Assembly (NCBI RefSeq): GCF_963662255.1
Contig: NC_085047.1
Span: 21,333,258 to 21,397,257 of the forward strand
Source of the DNA: Cinclus cinclus
Lineage: Eukaryota > Chordata > Aves > Passeriformes > Cinclidae
Direction: 5' to 3'
Length of the DNA: 64,000 nucleotides
The position numbers and the translations under genes were made by a program. Below the pieces are notes generated by a model, which was not told where the DNA came from, did no database searches, and was given only the letters and a program-made list of their open reading frames with translations. This document shows positions 1-18,137 of the stretch, piece after piece; position 1 is the stretch's first letter, and every line of letters starts with the position of its first letter.

Positions 1-158
1 CGAGCCAGAGCCTTCCGTTTCCTCTTCTGATTTTTGGATCTCGCAGGGTTTCCCTCCTCCATCCCCCCTTCCCTCTTCCACTAGGGCCTAATCAACAGGT
101 ATCTTAGCATTACAATGGGGAAAATTCCACAGAGAAAAGAGATAATCAACCCCCAATA
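1..158 (-). mobile_element. Solo LTR fragment (LTR family 1), cut by window edge
   Basis: This is the outer (5') end of a retroviral LTR lying on the minus strand. It matches the stretch at about 36540-36690, sharing the CCTTCCGTTT-like block, the GGGCCTA...AACAGGTAT...TTAGCAT block, the AAAATTCCACAGA block and the closing CAACCCCCAA. Reverse complemented, it matches the starts of the copies at 13435 and 41162. The terminal bases read CAATA rather than CAACA. The rest of the LTR lies left of the window. No coding potential. Confidence 0.75.
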
Positions 159-1508
159 GAGAGTATCCCAGAGAATGAAAGTCTAATTGATTAGTGATCC
201 TCAAGAGTCAAATTCTAGCATGCACAATTCCAAATGCTCTGAGTTATCTCTAATTGGTACTGAGGGTCCCAAAATGTCACAGTTAGATGAACCAACTTCA
301 GTGTTAATATACAGACTCTGTGGCCGTATCATACTTCATTATAATAATCACCTGCCCTAGCAATAAGCCTAGGGGTTATAGATATATTCTGAACAGGATA
401 GACATCAATAAAATTAAACCACTTGCTATATAACAAAATACAACAGGTGCAGCTGATACAGTGGGAAACTATCCCCTATTTTACTTAGACCTATTGTATT
501 CAATTGACACTTCAATATTGAATGAACTGTTGTCTGAGTAGGTTTCCTCTCTCAGTGTTTTTACCATATTAGCTAAGCAATATCCTGAGACTTTGCAATC
601 CCAGTTATTGCCTGAAGACAGGAAGATGCCACTGTTCCCCTCTATGTATGTGGAGAATCCCTAGGGTATCAGTGCATACAGCCATGAATGGGGGGAAAGA
701 AGCCCTTTCCAGACTTGAATGCTAAAGCAACTTTACTAGTTACTGCACATTCAAGTTTGATATCAAACATCTTCCTGCTTAAGGTCTGTACTGTGGAGTA
801 ATTATAGCAGATTTGCTCTAAATAAATTGAAGAGGCTGAAGTGCTCAGCTATTGCAGCAATGGAAATCACATGTGCACCTACCTGATCATTGAAACAAAC
901 ATTCTGACTGAGACAAATTTGGAGGAATCACAATTTGCCACACTAAAACACAGATTTTAGCAGTAAAGCCACTTAATCAGCAGAAATGTTAGGTAGTAAA
1001 TTTTCCATTATTAGAGTCTTTACAGTCAAAACATGCTGGTCCAAGTGAGGCAAGCAATTACTGGGAGTGAAGCCGGGTAACACAGGGAAGTGCTCTAATC
1101 TTAGTGCTACAGGAGGCTAAAATTGATGGTGACTGTGTTCTCTTCTGGATTGGTCTATAGGTCCTTTGGGAATAAACTGGAGCCTCTTAAATAAAAAGGC
1201 AGAGGAGCCCGCCTGCATTGTGGGCAGAGGAATTAACAATCTGCATGTAATACAAATAGCTCTGCACAATCTAGTGAAATTAAATTTTCATGTGGATTAA
1301 TTTTTCCCTCTAATTCAATTTCAGCTACATATCTAAATGTGTTACTTTGAACATTGGCTGGGGTGGAACTAAGTGTTGGGAGGAAAAATGCATTCATAGT
1401 TATTATCACATCCCAGTCTGGTAGCTGGGGCATCCTGATCAGAAAGACACATTTAGCATAAAAATCCTTGACTAAGCTTCTATTTAATTAGAAAGGTCAT
1501 AGTTCACA
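159..1508. other. Presumed TBX19 intron 1, no recognised feature
   Basis: AT-rich non-coding sequence. No open frame resembles the missing first TBX19 exon: I looked for coding for the T-box start and for the ...NGR junction and found none. It is called intron 1 because the first exon found (3500) begins inside a codon. Confidence 0.5.
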
Positions 1509-2330
1509 GTACCTTGGAGAGCAGTGAGGAGTGCTGTTCCTCAAGGGTCAGTACTGGGACTGGAGCTTTTCATTACCTTTGGTGGTGACAGGGACACACC
1601 CTCAGCAAGTTTACCAGCAACCTTCAGCTGTGTGCTCTGGTTGAAGTGTGAAGGGATCTGGACAGGCTCGAGAGTGGGGCCTGTGCAAACCTCATAAAGT
1701 GAACTTTATGGTTCTGCATTAAAATACAGGCTGGGTGGAGAATAGATTCAAAGCAGCCCTGAGGACAAGGACTTGGGAGTGTTGGTGGACAAGAAGCACA
1801 ACACGACCCACCAATGTGCACTGGCAGCCCAGAAAGCAAAACTTATCCTGGGCTGCATGTAAAGCAGCACTGCCAGCAGGGCAAGAGTGGGGATTCTCAC
1901 CCTCTGCTCCAGTCCTGTGAGATCCCACCTGGAGCACTGCATCCAGCTCCGGGGTCTCCAGGACAGGAAGGACATCGACCTATTGGAGAAAGTCCAGAGG
2001 AGAGAACCTCTCCTATGAGGAAAAGCTGAGGTAGTTGTGGTTGTTCGGTCTGGAGAAGAAGGAGACCTTACAGCAGCATCCCAGTACCTGGGACCTGCAA
2101 GAGTGATGGAGAGGGACATTTTGTAAGGACATGGAGTGATACAAGGGGTGGTGAGGCACTGGAAAAGGCTGCCCTGAGAAGCCATGGATGCCTCATCTCT
2201 GGAGGTATTCAAGGCCAGATTAAATGAGGCTCGGAGCAACCTGGTCTAGAGAAAGGTATTGAGGACACCAAATACAAAGACTGGGACAAGATGATCTTTA
2301 AGGTCCCTTCCAACCCAAACCATTCTATGA
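1509..2330 (+). mobile_element. CR1 LINE remnant with reverse-transcriptase fragment
   Basis: A 5'-truncated, internally deleted chicken-repeat-1 non-LTR retrotransposon. At 1530-1571 the sequence still reads SAVPQGSVLGLELF, the conserved VPQGS...LG block of the CR1 reverse transcriptase. A shortened stretch follows (CCCTCAGCAAGTTT, CTGGACAGGCT, CAACCTCAT). The well-known 3' part comes next (GACTTGGGAGTGTTGGTGGA; CCCACCTGGAGCACTG), ending in GATCTTTAAGGTCCCTTCCA ... ATTCTATGA, the usual CR1 3' end. Deletions and stops mean it is dead. It sits in presumed intron 1 of TBX19, in the sense direction. Confidence 0.9.
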
Positions 2331-3499
2331 ATATCTTCAACACTGCACTGACCCTGTATCAATATTAGATGATGAAACTCAAATGTCTCAAATTTCTCAA
2401 ATTCTGTCTTTTCCTGTCAGCAGAAGGTGATGGACGCATGCAGCAAAAATTATATAAAGGTGTCCAGAAAGGAGAGTGGAATGTCATCGGAGACAGCAAT
2501 TTGCATTTGGGTGTCACTAGAGAGTATGACTGCAGGGGCAGACTTCCAGTCCTGTAAGGCAGCCTGGAGTTTTTGTTCCCTTCTTGTGTATTTTGGATGT
2601 CTTGTACAGTTAGCTAGGCCTCAAGAGCTACTTTGCCTTAGCCTAATGGCTATGGACCTCAGGCCATTCCTCTGGTTGCTTGGTGAACTCTCTCTGTACC
2701 CGTAGAGAAAAGGACCTTGAAGATTCATTGGCCTTCATTGGCATTTATGGTCCATAAAAATGTGGCATGGAGAAATAGCAGTTGCCAGGAGAGGTCAGTA
2801 TGGAGGTGTCTGAGGCAGGAAGGCTGGTTACTCATGGAAGAGGACTGTAGGAGGTGATATGTAACGGTAATTACACGTATTCCTTGACAAGCTAAGAAGC
2901 TTAGTGAATAAGATACCTTTCCTGTTCTGCTGTCCACACATTATTCCCAGTTCCTAAAAGGGTTGGAATCCTACTAGCTGTGTTGCTGCAGACTTTCAGG
3001 CACTGAGGTGCCATTCAGAGCTGTGTGGCATCAATCACAAGCATTGAGACAGATAGAAAACCACTGAAAGTCAAGCTGTGAGCTCCTGCAAATCTCCTTT
3101 ACAAAAGAAAAAAAAATAATAATAAAAGGGAATTGAGAAAAAGTGGCATTGGATATTTAGGCACAAAAGGATCATTTTCCCAAAACTAAACAAAGGCAGG
3201 TTTTCAGTTTTAAACACAAGGGGTAGTGGAAGGCTGGGTAGAAGTTTAGAGCTTGTATGCAAGATGTAACTAAAAGCAAAAGGACATGGTCAAGATGCTG
3301 AGGTCAGGGAATATGGAAGTATGGGACCAAATTACTGGAGAAACTGCCAAGTGCAAGCTCTGATGGCAAGGGTGGATTGAAGGAAGGGAGGATGTTTTTT
3401 TATATTGAACTAGTCAGTGATCATCTAGAAACAAATATACTGAAGAGTCTTTCAAGACCAGTTTCCAGCGCTGTCCCCCTTTTTTGTTTCCCTGGCCAG
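2331..3499. other. Rest of presumed intron 1 up to the exon 2 acceptor
   Basis: Unique-looking non-coding sequence. A small A-rich patch (AAAAAAAAATAATAATAAAA) lies near 3107-3127. It ends in a pyrimidine tract and splice acceptor (CCCCCTTTTTTGTTTCCCTG GCCAG) just before 3500. No coding homology recognised. Confidence 0.5.
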
Positions 3500-10649
<7,150 letters not shown>

Positions 10650-10910
10650 TGGACAGGCAGCTCCCCAGAGAAGCTGAGCCAACCAAGACTGACACAAATG
10701 GCAAATGATCCCCAAGAAGTGAAATGCAGAGCAGAATGTATGCAGGAAAAGGACTTCATCACCTCCCATAATGTACCTTTTGTGTGCCAGCTAAGCCAAA
10801 ATGCAAGGGCAGGAAACACTATAGGAACCAGCTTGTTACTGCAACTTTCATGCATAATTCAGGATGATGTCCAGAAATAATCTTTTTAGTTAGCTTTGCT
10901 TCTATATCAC

Positions 10911-10916
10911 ATTAAA
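10911..10916 (+). promoter_or_regulatory. Candidate TBX19 poly(A) signal (ATTAAA)
   Basis: ATTAAA about 260 bases after the stop. It is the common variant signal. No strong GT-rich block follows, so use is uncertain. Confidence 0.3.
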
Positions 10917-11425
10917 AATGGTCAAAGACATGGGACTGAGTGAAGTAGGCATGGCAGCTGGATACTCGCATGTAATTTTAAAAGTTCCTTGTGTAACTAA
11001 CAGCCAAATCCAGGGAAAATGGTGAGCAAGTTTGCAACTGGTCATTTGAAAGGACAGCACTGCTTTAAAGGCTTTCTTTTTTTACATAGAGGTTTTCACA
11101 GTACCTGAAACAAAACCCCTCAGGGGATGAATTTAGTCTGACATCCTAATGCCACCTACATACAGGATTCTCTGTCCCCTCCCCTTCTCCAGCTGCTGTG
11201 TGCTGTGCGTGTACCATGGGGACAGTGGGCACACTCAAGCTGCAAAAGCTGCTTTGTAGCAGCAGGGTGAAGGGCATCTAGTTTAGCATTTAGAGTCTGA
11301 TGTTACAGTCTTTGAAATGGGAAATTACAGTCTTTTCAATGTGTTATTTTTTAAAGGGTGGAAGGAAAAGAAATATAAAAAAATATTCAGCTTGCATTTC
11401 CACTTTGCTTCAGCTATACAGTACA

Positions 11426-11431
11426 AATAAA
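11426..11431 (+). promoter_or_regulatory. Candidate TBX19 poly(A) signal (AATAAA)
   Basis: Canonical AATAAA about 780 bases after the TBX19 stop, followed by ATGGTGTGTTATCTCTT, a GT-rich stretch of the type found downstream of cleavage sites. Of the two candidates this is the better one. Confidence 0.45.
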
Positions 11432-12427
11432 CTATGAATACATGGTGTGTTATCTCTTCAGAGCCTTTCCAAGGTGTAAACACACATACACACACACGAT
11501 CTTTCCCACCTAACAACCTCTGAGCTATCCAAAGCAGCTCTGCCAGAAGCAAGTTGACAGAACAGGAATTTTTTATTCCTTGTCCACTTACTGGATGTAA
11601 GCTTCTGGGCATGGTGTTTCATGTCTTCAGACTTGTTTCCCTCTTCACTTTATCTGCTCTGGCTTCATTTTTCAGGCTACCACTTTTCCTATCCTGTGTG
11701 AGTCTACAGCATTTCAAACAGTGGAGTCCTGATCCTGTCAGGGATTTCTAAACACTACTGTGATGCAAATAACAACAGCCATCCTCCAGTCTTCCTTGTC
11801 CTTTCATGTATCTCCTCAGGCAAGCCCTACCAGATTCTCAGAGAACAGTTTTGCTGTTTGGTCTCTACAAAGAAAAAACTGCAAGTTAACTCATGTAGAT
11901 ATGTCCCTGTATAATGAAATGCCCAGCAGCATTGTCTATTTAGACTCATGTGCATTGACAGAGGATGATCCCCAGCATAGAAGAGGATTCTCTAAAGTCC
12001 CTGTGAGCTGATGTCTCTGCCTCTGCTAGATACAGCAACATTCCCTTTGTGAATACTCGTTTACTGCATACAGACTCTGGGAGTACATTTTATTTTGGGT
12101 AGACATTAGAGGTAGCAGCAAGAGGAGCCCTTTGATTCAGGTTGTCAAATATGCATCTGCCTGGTGAATTCAACAAGCTTCTGTTTGATACTCTATTATC
12201 TGGCCCGAAACCACCCCCTTAAGTTGCTCCCAGTGTTATGCATTTCCATACCTTCTTCATCTGGCTTCTCAAATCTACCACAGGCAAGATCATGTGCCAG
12301 AATGTACTCAGTAACACTGTTAGTTTTGCTGACTTATGCTGCAATCCCCTAAGATCAAAGTAATGAAGTTATTTGGGTGTGCACTTTTATTAAAAGAGGC
12401 ATTGGTCAAACAAGAGTTAATAGAGTG

Positions 12428-12879
12428 TGTACTGGTTTGTAAAGCAAAACCAGTGAGACTTCAAGTCAGTAATACAATTTTTAATAGGGAAGAGAAAAAG
12501 GAAAAACAAAATACATGCAATAATAAAAAAATAAAACCACTGACAGAGTCAGAATACAACCTGATACCCTGTCAGTCAGGGTGTTGGTGCAGTTTTCCTC
12601 CAAAGGGTCCAGCGATGATGTGGATAAGAACCTGGTTCTTCCTCTGGAATCCAGTGGAAAAAGGCTGCCTTTGGTGTTCTAAACCTCAGTTTTTATCTAG
12701 GTAGGAAAGGCTTGGTTCATCCTGCTGGCTGGAGCATCTCCCAATGGGATGATGTAATCTTATCAGTTATAGAGTAGGACTCAATGGCCCATTAACAGAA
12801 GATACTTCCCACAGAGACAAGGATGACCACCCTTCTCAGATGGTAATAGAATATATATCTTATATTGTAAACCAGGACA
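12428..12879 (-). mobile_element. Solo LTR (LTR family 2), TSD GAGTG
   Basis: 452-bp LTR with termini TGTACTGGTTTG ... TAAACCAGGACA, flanked by perfect 5-bp target-site duplications GAGTG (12423-12427 and 12880-12884). It is the reverse complement of the copy at 38625-39134, so it lies on the minus strand. On that strand ATTAAA stands near the 3' end as poly(A) signal. An open frame across it (12336-12704) matches the other copy only because both are the same LTR. Confidence 0.92.
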
Positions 12880-13434
12880 GAGTGCAAAAAGCTCTGTGTC
12901 CTGCAGAGCAAAAAGTTCTGCATCCTTGTCAATTCTGAAGGCAAATCTGCCTTCGCACGTTCTGACAAAAGCTTGGTGATGTGTTTTTCAGTCTTATGTT
13001 TTTTTACCTTGTGGCAAGAAATGTAAGTAGGTGTTTCTCTGAAAAATAACTCTGCTTTACAGATGAGGTTTATTAGTTAACTTATGCTACCCTCTTCTGG
13101 CTGTTCAGCTCCCCACAGACACACCACACATAGAGTCTACATAAAGATGCTAAAAAGTAGGCAAGTAGTGACTTCTCTCTGGTGTTCCAGGACTTGCAAT
13201 GCTTCTTTCATGGTTAATGAGTTAATAATTTCTGCATGTTACTCAAATTGCATTTTTATTTCACAAACAATGGAGGAGAACATCTAATTAGCTTTCCTGA
13301 TAGTCCCATGGGATTGAAAGAATTACAAAATGATGAAAATTAACAAGCAAAATAATTTTTCTTACTTTTTCACTGTAAAAGCAGCCATGACTCATGTCAC
13401 AGGAGGCAAAAAGTTCTGAGATCTCAGACCTGAG
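12880..13434. other. Spacer between two solo LTRs
   Basis: About 550 bp of AT-rich sequence with no recognised gene, repeat or RNA. Confidence 0.5.
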
Positions 13435-14143
13435 TGTTGGGGGTTGGTTTTTTTTCCCTCTCCTCTCTGTGGAATTTTCCCCATTGACATGCTAAGAAGT
13501 CTGATTGCTAGTGACAGGGGGGAGGGGGGAAAAGGCAGGGGGAGGAAGTGGGGGGAAAAAACGGCGAGGTCCGAAGCAGGTAAAGTGGAGGAGAGAGGCA
13601 CTTGCGGGCCCCGTTTGCTCGTGGAATCGGAGGAGAACGGTCCCTGCTGCTCTCCCCATCCCCCTCCACCCCAACGCCGGGGACCACCTTTTCTACTGTT
13701 GGATCCCCGCACTGCTGCCTTCTCACTTCAGCCTGCTATCTCCAAGCACCCTGCTGAGCACCAGAATCGACACCATGAGCACAAAGTCTATCTATCACAC
13801 TCTATCCCTTTTCCAACTGGGACACTGCTGCCATCACCCCCAGCCCTCCTGCAGCTCTGCTGGACCTGCCCCTGCCCAGCACCGGGAACTGCAGAACAGG
13901 GAAGGGTGCCTGCGGCTGAGGACTGGAACTGGGTTACTGTTGTGTTTGTTGTTAATTTCATAGCTGTTGGTGTTTCTTTTCTCTTGTTATATATACTAGT
14001 AAAGAACTGTTATTCCTACCCCCATGTCTTTGCCTGAGAGTCCCTTAATTCCAAAATTTTACTAATTCAGAGGGAGGGGTTTATTAGCTCAGTTTCGAGG
14101 GAAGGTCCTGCTCTTCCCTAGCACACACCTGTCTTTTCAAACC
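13435..14143 (+). mobile_element. Solo LTR (LTR family 1), TSD CTGAG
   Basis: About 709 bp, starting TGTTGGGGGTTGG and ending ACACCTGTCTTTTCAAACC. It is flanked by CTGAG at 13430-13434 and 14144-14148. It matches 41162-41831 and, inverted, 36015-36691. Shared blocks are TGTGGAATTTTCCCCA near the start, a GC-rich middle, and TGTTATTCCTACCCCCAT near the end. Compared with the 41-kb copy, the last bases (AAGACA) are missing although the duplication is kept. The long open frames in it (for example 13444-14037) are chance products of a GC-rich LTR. Confidence 0.9.
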
Positions 14144-14292
14144 CTGAGAAATGACACAGAAAGATAAAATACCCTTGGTTTGCTATGGCCTCACCTCAGT
14201 ACAGGCTGGTATTTGTAACCCAAAGCCTTGGGGTTGAGGATAGAAGGGAGTATGCTGATTTTGGGTTTCATGTTGAGGAGTCCTGCAAGGAA

Positions 14293-14348
14293 CATGGAAT
14301 GGGACTCGATCCTTATGGGTTCCTTCCAACTTGAGATCTGTGATTCTT
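14293..14348 (+). mobile_element. CR1 LINE 3' tail fragment
   Basis: A short stretch reading GGGACTCGATCCTTATGGGT, TCCTTCCAACTTGAGATCTG and TGATTCT. This is a diverged copy of the last 50 or so bases of a CR1 element, sense orientation. Confidence 0.7.
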
Positions 14349-17300
14349 ATCTATGGTTTTGCAACCCTGGTAAATTATTTTGGAACCACTAGCTGGTTTG
14401 GACAGCAGTGGAAGCTTTTGCTAACTGTTCACAAGAAAAACTGCTGTTCTATCTTCACAGCTCTCCTCTCCCAGCACAGCGGACTTTCCTATGGTGCAGC
14501 AACAGGCTGGGGTGCTGGCAGCAGTTCTCTCCTGTGGGAAGCAGAATCCCTTAAACTGCTCCCCTCCTAATAAACCATTACTGTGGATTTGGTTTGTACT
14601 GATACTGCACTTGTTTCTCAGCAGATTTCTGCTTGTCATTAAAACCCATACAAGGATAATTTCTGAATGAATATTTCCCTGGTTGTTGTAAGCAGTAACT
14701 GAGATGGCAGCATGAAAAGGGAGGAAAGAGCCCTCTTCTCAGGGCTTATATTTTGAAATATGTTTTGACAAAATCATTTCCAGATTGCGGAAAAGAAATA
14801 CACTAAAAGACTGGAATAGCTCTGTAACTTTTTGTTGTGTCCCCATCCTGTTGTTGGGCAGGGGAAAGTTACAGGGTTTGTGAGCGCTGGCCTTTCAGGC
14901 ACTCAGCTTCATGGTTTCTCAGAGAAACCTGTAGTTTCCAGCCAGCATAAAAAGACCAGGAGAGCAGCTCAGACTTTTTCCACAGGCTTTATTATCATTT
15001 GTGAAAGGGTCAGGCTACAAATCCAAAGATGGGGGATCACACATGTAATTTTATAGGGTTTGGGGGGGATCACAAGTAAACCAATGGAAAACAGGGTTAA
15101 GACATTTTGGCCAACTACATTATCTTTCTTTGTTTGGGACAACCAGTTATAAAGAATCAAACCTAACCAATAATATTCAAAAAAGATAAGAAGAAGAGCT
15201 TACAGTTTTCTAATATGAGTTATTCTAAGCAAGTAGTTTTTCTTATCTCAAAGGAGGTTCCAGGGGGCTGTTGCAGGGGTGTTTGCAGAGATATTCATCT
15301 CCTCTACATAGCTCTTTTAAGTTCTCCAGGGTAGATATTCCACCTGGTATTAATGTCAGCTTGTAATTTTTAACTGAATTTGATCATGAAGCCTACATGG
15401 TAGGTTTTTGTCCTAAAGCAATGCTGGGCACATGGCTGGTAGCCCTCAAGCCTCTCCCCAGGACAGCCAAGGGGCCAGGGCTTGGGAACACAGCTCCATG
15501 CAAATCTCCATGTTATTAGAGGAAGGAATCCTTTATTTTCAGATTCTGCATGGCTAGCACTGCAATCAACTGCTAAATATGAGGTTGCAAGGTGGTTTGT
15601 GTAACAGCTCATTTAAGTGTATTAAAAAAGAAGTGAAGTGTTTAATAAAATCAGGAGAACTACAAGGTGAAAACCCCAAGATGTTAGGATAACCTGGCTG
15701 CCTCCGATGCCTCAGGTCCAGCCCCGTGGTCTTCAGCTGTCACTGGGCCTCAGTGTCCCTGTCCCCGGAGTTGGGCAGGGTGACGGGAAGCCTGCCCTTA
15801 AATCCTTCCTGGGGGCTCCAGTGGTGCCTGGACCAAGGCTTCTCCTCAGCCTTCCTGCACTCCCACTGTCCTGATGCAGCTGCCTTTTGTCTCAGACTTT
15901 TCCCTTGCAGTTTATTTTCCTAGCTCTGGGACACAGGTGTTCCAGTAAGGCAAGAAAGTGCCTCTGGTTATGCCCAAGCACGTGTGGAGTAGCTTTTCCC
16001 TCAGAGCCCATAGCTCTCCAGACATCTCCCTTTGCAAGCCCTAATGAAAAGCTGATGCCTGCCAGTCTCTGGGTGCTGTGGTGAGCTCAGCGGCCTCCTG
16101 CCAATAAGTCCCTTCTCTCTCTTGTGCTTCATTGGGCAGATGGGTGGCTCCAGCAGCACCTCATTCAGGCCAAGAGAAGGGCTTAACATGTGGGTCCAGG
16201 TGTTCTTTTCCCTGACTGTGGAGTTTTAAGGGAACATACCTATGTTTCCTGACAGGCAGAAAACCAGAGATCGGATAACCACCACCTTCCTGGATTGTCC
16301 AGTACAAGCCCAGATGTTTCCTGTGAGCCAGCCCCAGGTGCCCATCAACACAGACACCCATGACCCTGTCAGCTTAAGCTTAACTGCTGCAATTTGTGCA
16401 CACTGGGTGCTTGGTTCATTGCTCAGGTGTAGTTTTGTCATGAAGCTGGTTCTGGATTCTCATCCTAGGGCAGATCCTCTGCACAGCTCACTTGGGTTCT
16501 GTGTTTCTGTTTTTTTCTTGAAATAAGCCTGGTAACAAGTGCTAATTTTATCCAACTTTATATTTTAGCTATATATACTGGTTATACAAGTTTGTAGGTT
16601 AAAAATAAACCTTCTAAATTTAATGGACTGGTACAAATACACCATTTCTACCTAATGGTTGTAACTGTTGTGTGTCATAGTCTAGTAGGTCTACAACAAC
16701 AATACTCCTTACCACAGAGATGGGTAATGCTTGCTATGTGGTTTAAAAGTGCTTCATTTTGGGAAGTTGTCAAAGCATAAATTATGAATGATTTTTAAGA
16801 TGCATACAAGGATAGCTCATTTTTAAATGAGGAATTAATGGAACTAGGGGAGGATGTGAATTGTATGGACCAAACACTTATAGTTTTAATAGACTTTCTG
16901 TGGGACTTTGTATAAGTGACTTAAGCCTCATAGGTCAGGTGCCTGAGCATCTTTTTATTGTCTCAGAGGCGGTGTTGCATCAAATATTTCAGTTTCTTAT
17001 CTGAAAACTGGGCATTTTTCCTTCCTCTCAGGCTCAAGATCTCTGGTGTAGGAGTTCCCCTTACTGCCCATATATACAGAACTGAAAAAATGAGGTCTTG
17101 TCTTGCTGGGGCCTTTTGGTGTAGTCTTACATGTAAAAATTCTGTATACTTGAGTGCTTGTATGTGTATCACCTGCAGAAGCAGAATGAGTAGCACTGTG
17201 GTCTTAATACTCTAAAACTTGAGAGTTGTGCTCTGAACAGGATGTCATTGCTGTACCCAAAACACAACTTGACTCCAAGAAGGAAGCAATGTGTCCAAGT

Positions 17301-17601
17301 AATCTGCAGTGGTGAATGATACTCCCCAAACTGTTTTACAAATCTGTTTGCCAGGCTGTACATTTGCAGTGAGATTGAGGTAAAAGCTGTCTTCTGTTGT
17401 TCTAGGTTTCTCCTGGAAAAATCAGGGAAGCTCTCATATAATTCACCTCACCTTTACTTTAGTGACAAACCTCATATAGACATCAGATGCAGCCCTGGAC
17501 CAGGACAGACTGTGGGCTTTTAAACCTAGGACTAGCTGTGTGCACATGTATATGGATAATCTGTATGTATAACCCTTCCCCTAACAGTAGCTGGCAGACA
17601 G
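14349..17601. other. Intergenic, no gene recognised
   Basis: Mixed unique sequence. It includes a possible LTR piece at about 14950-15330 (separate entry). No exon with a known protein family was found on either strand. Confidence 0.5.
14950..15330 (-). mobile_element. Possible LTR fragment
   Basis: Looks like the R-U3 part of a retroviral LTR on the minus strand. CAGGCTTTATTATC gives AATAAAG on the minus strand. Next come GGGGATCAC repeats and CCAAT-like boxes (AACCAATAAT, AAACCAATGG). Ends and duplications could not be placed, so this rests on overall appearance. Confidence 0.35.
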
Positions 17602-17606
17602 AAAAC

Positions 17607-18132
17607 TGAACATGTTCTCTATTTAATACGTTTCAATATCCTAAGGTCCTTGCTGTCTCCGCCGATATAAGTTCCTTTCTACACAAGTAAATACTAGGGA
17701 AATGAATCAATGTAACATATGCTGGTTAATTGCACTAATCTTGCCCTGAAAAGTCGAGTGTCCAAAAGGGACATTGTTGTAATACACATTCATGGTTTTA
17801 TATTGCATTGGAAACGATATGTTCTGTTTCCCCTCTTGGTTTGCAGTGTGATTCTTCCCTCCCCTTAACCCCTCTCCTTTCCCCCTTCCACCGGCCAGCC
17901 CTGATCAGCTGTGACCCGGGGTTCTTCCACTCCTTACCAAGGTTTGAAAATGTCCTGTGTTTCCCATACTCTTGCTCTCTCTCCCTGGAACCCTTCAGGA
18001 TAATAAATTTGGATTATCCTGGGAAGGAGAGCCTCCTCTAATCTTTTATCTTTGTCCTTGCTGGTTAAATCCCCTATCTATCTGACCTGGAGTTAGCCAA
18101 GGCAGGTCAGAGACACCCACGGGTGTGCCACA
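17607..18132 (+). mobile_element. Probable solo LTR, TSD AAAAC
   Basis: About 526 bp starting TGAACATG and ending GGGTGTGCCACA, flanked by AAAAC at 17602-17606 and 18133-18137. It has an internal AATAAA (18002-18007) followed by TTTGGATTATCCTGGGAAGG and a pyrimidine-rich stretch before it, as in an LTR. A second copy was not found in the window, and AAAAC is a weak sequence for a duplication, so confidence is moderate. Confidence 0.5.
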
Positions 18133-18137
18133 AAAAC

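Larger units (their letters stand above)
10650..12427 (+). other. TBX19 3' UTR and flank
   Basis: No coding homology. The 3' UTR probably runs to one of two candidate poly(A) signals, at 10911 or 11426. A short CA-rich stretch (CACACATACACACACACGA) lies near 11480-11498. The rest looks unique and non-coding. Confidence 0.5.

Noticed and set aside
1748..2239. 163-codon minus-strand open frame
   Set aside because: It is antisense to the CR1 3' region, a repeat with no protein on that strand.
13444..14037. 197-codon and overlapping frames
   Set aside because: They lie entirely in a solo LTR and are not kept in the other copies.
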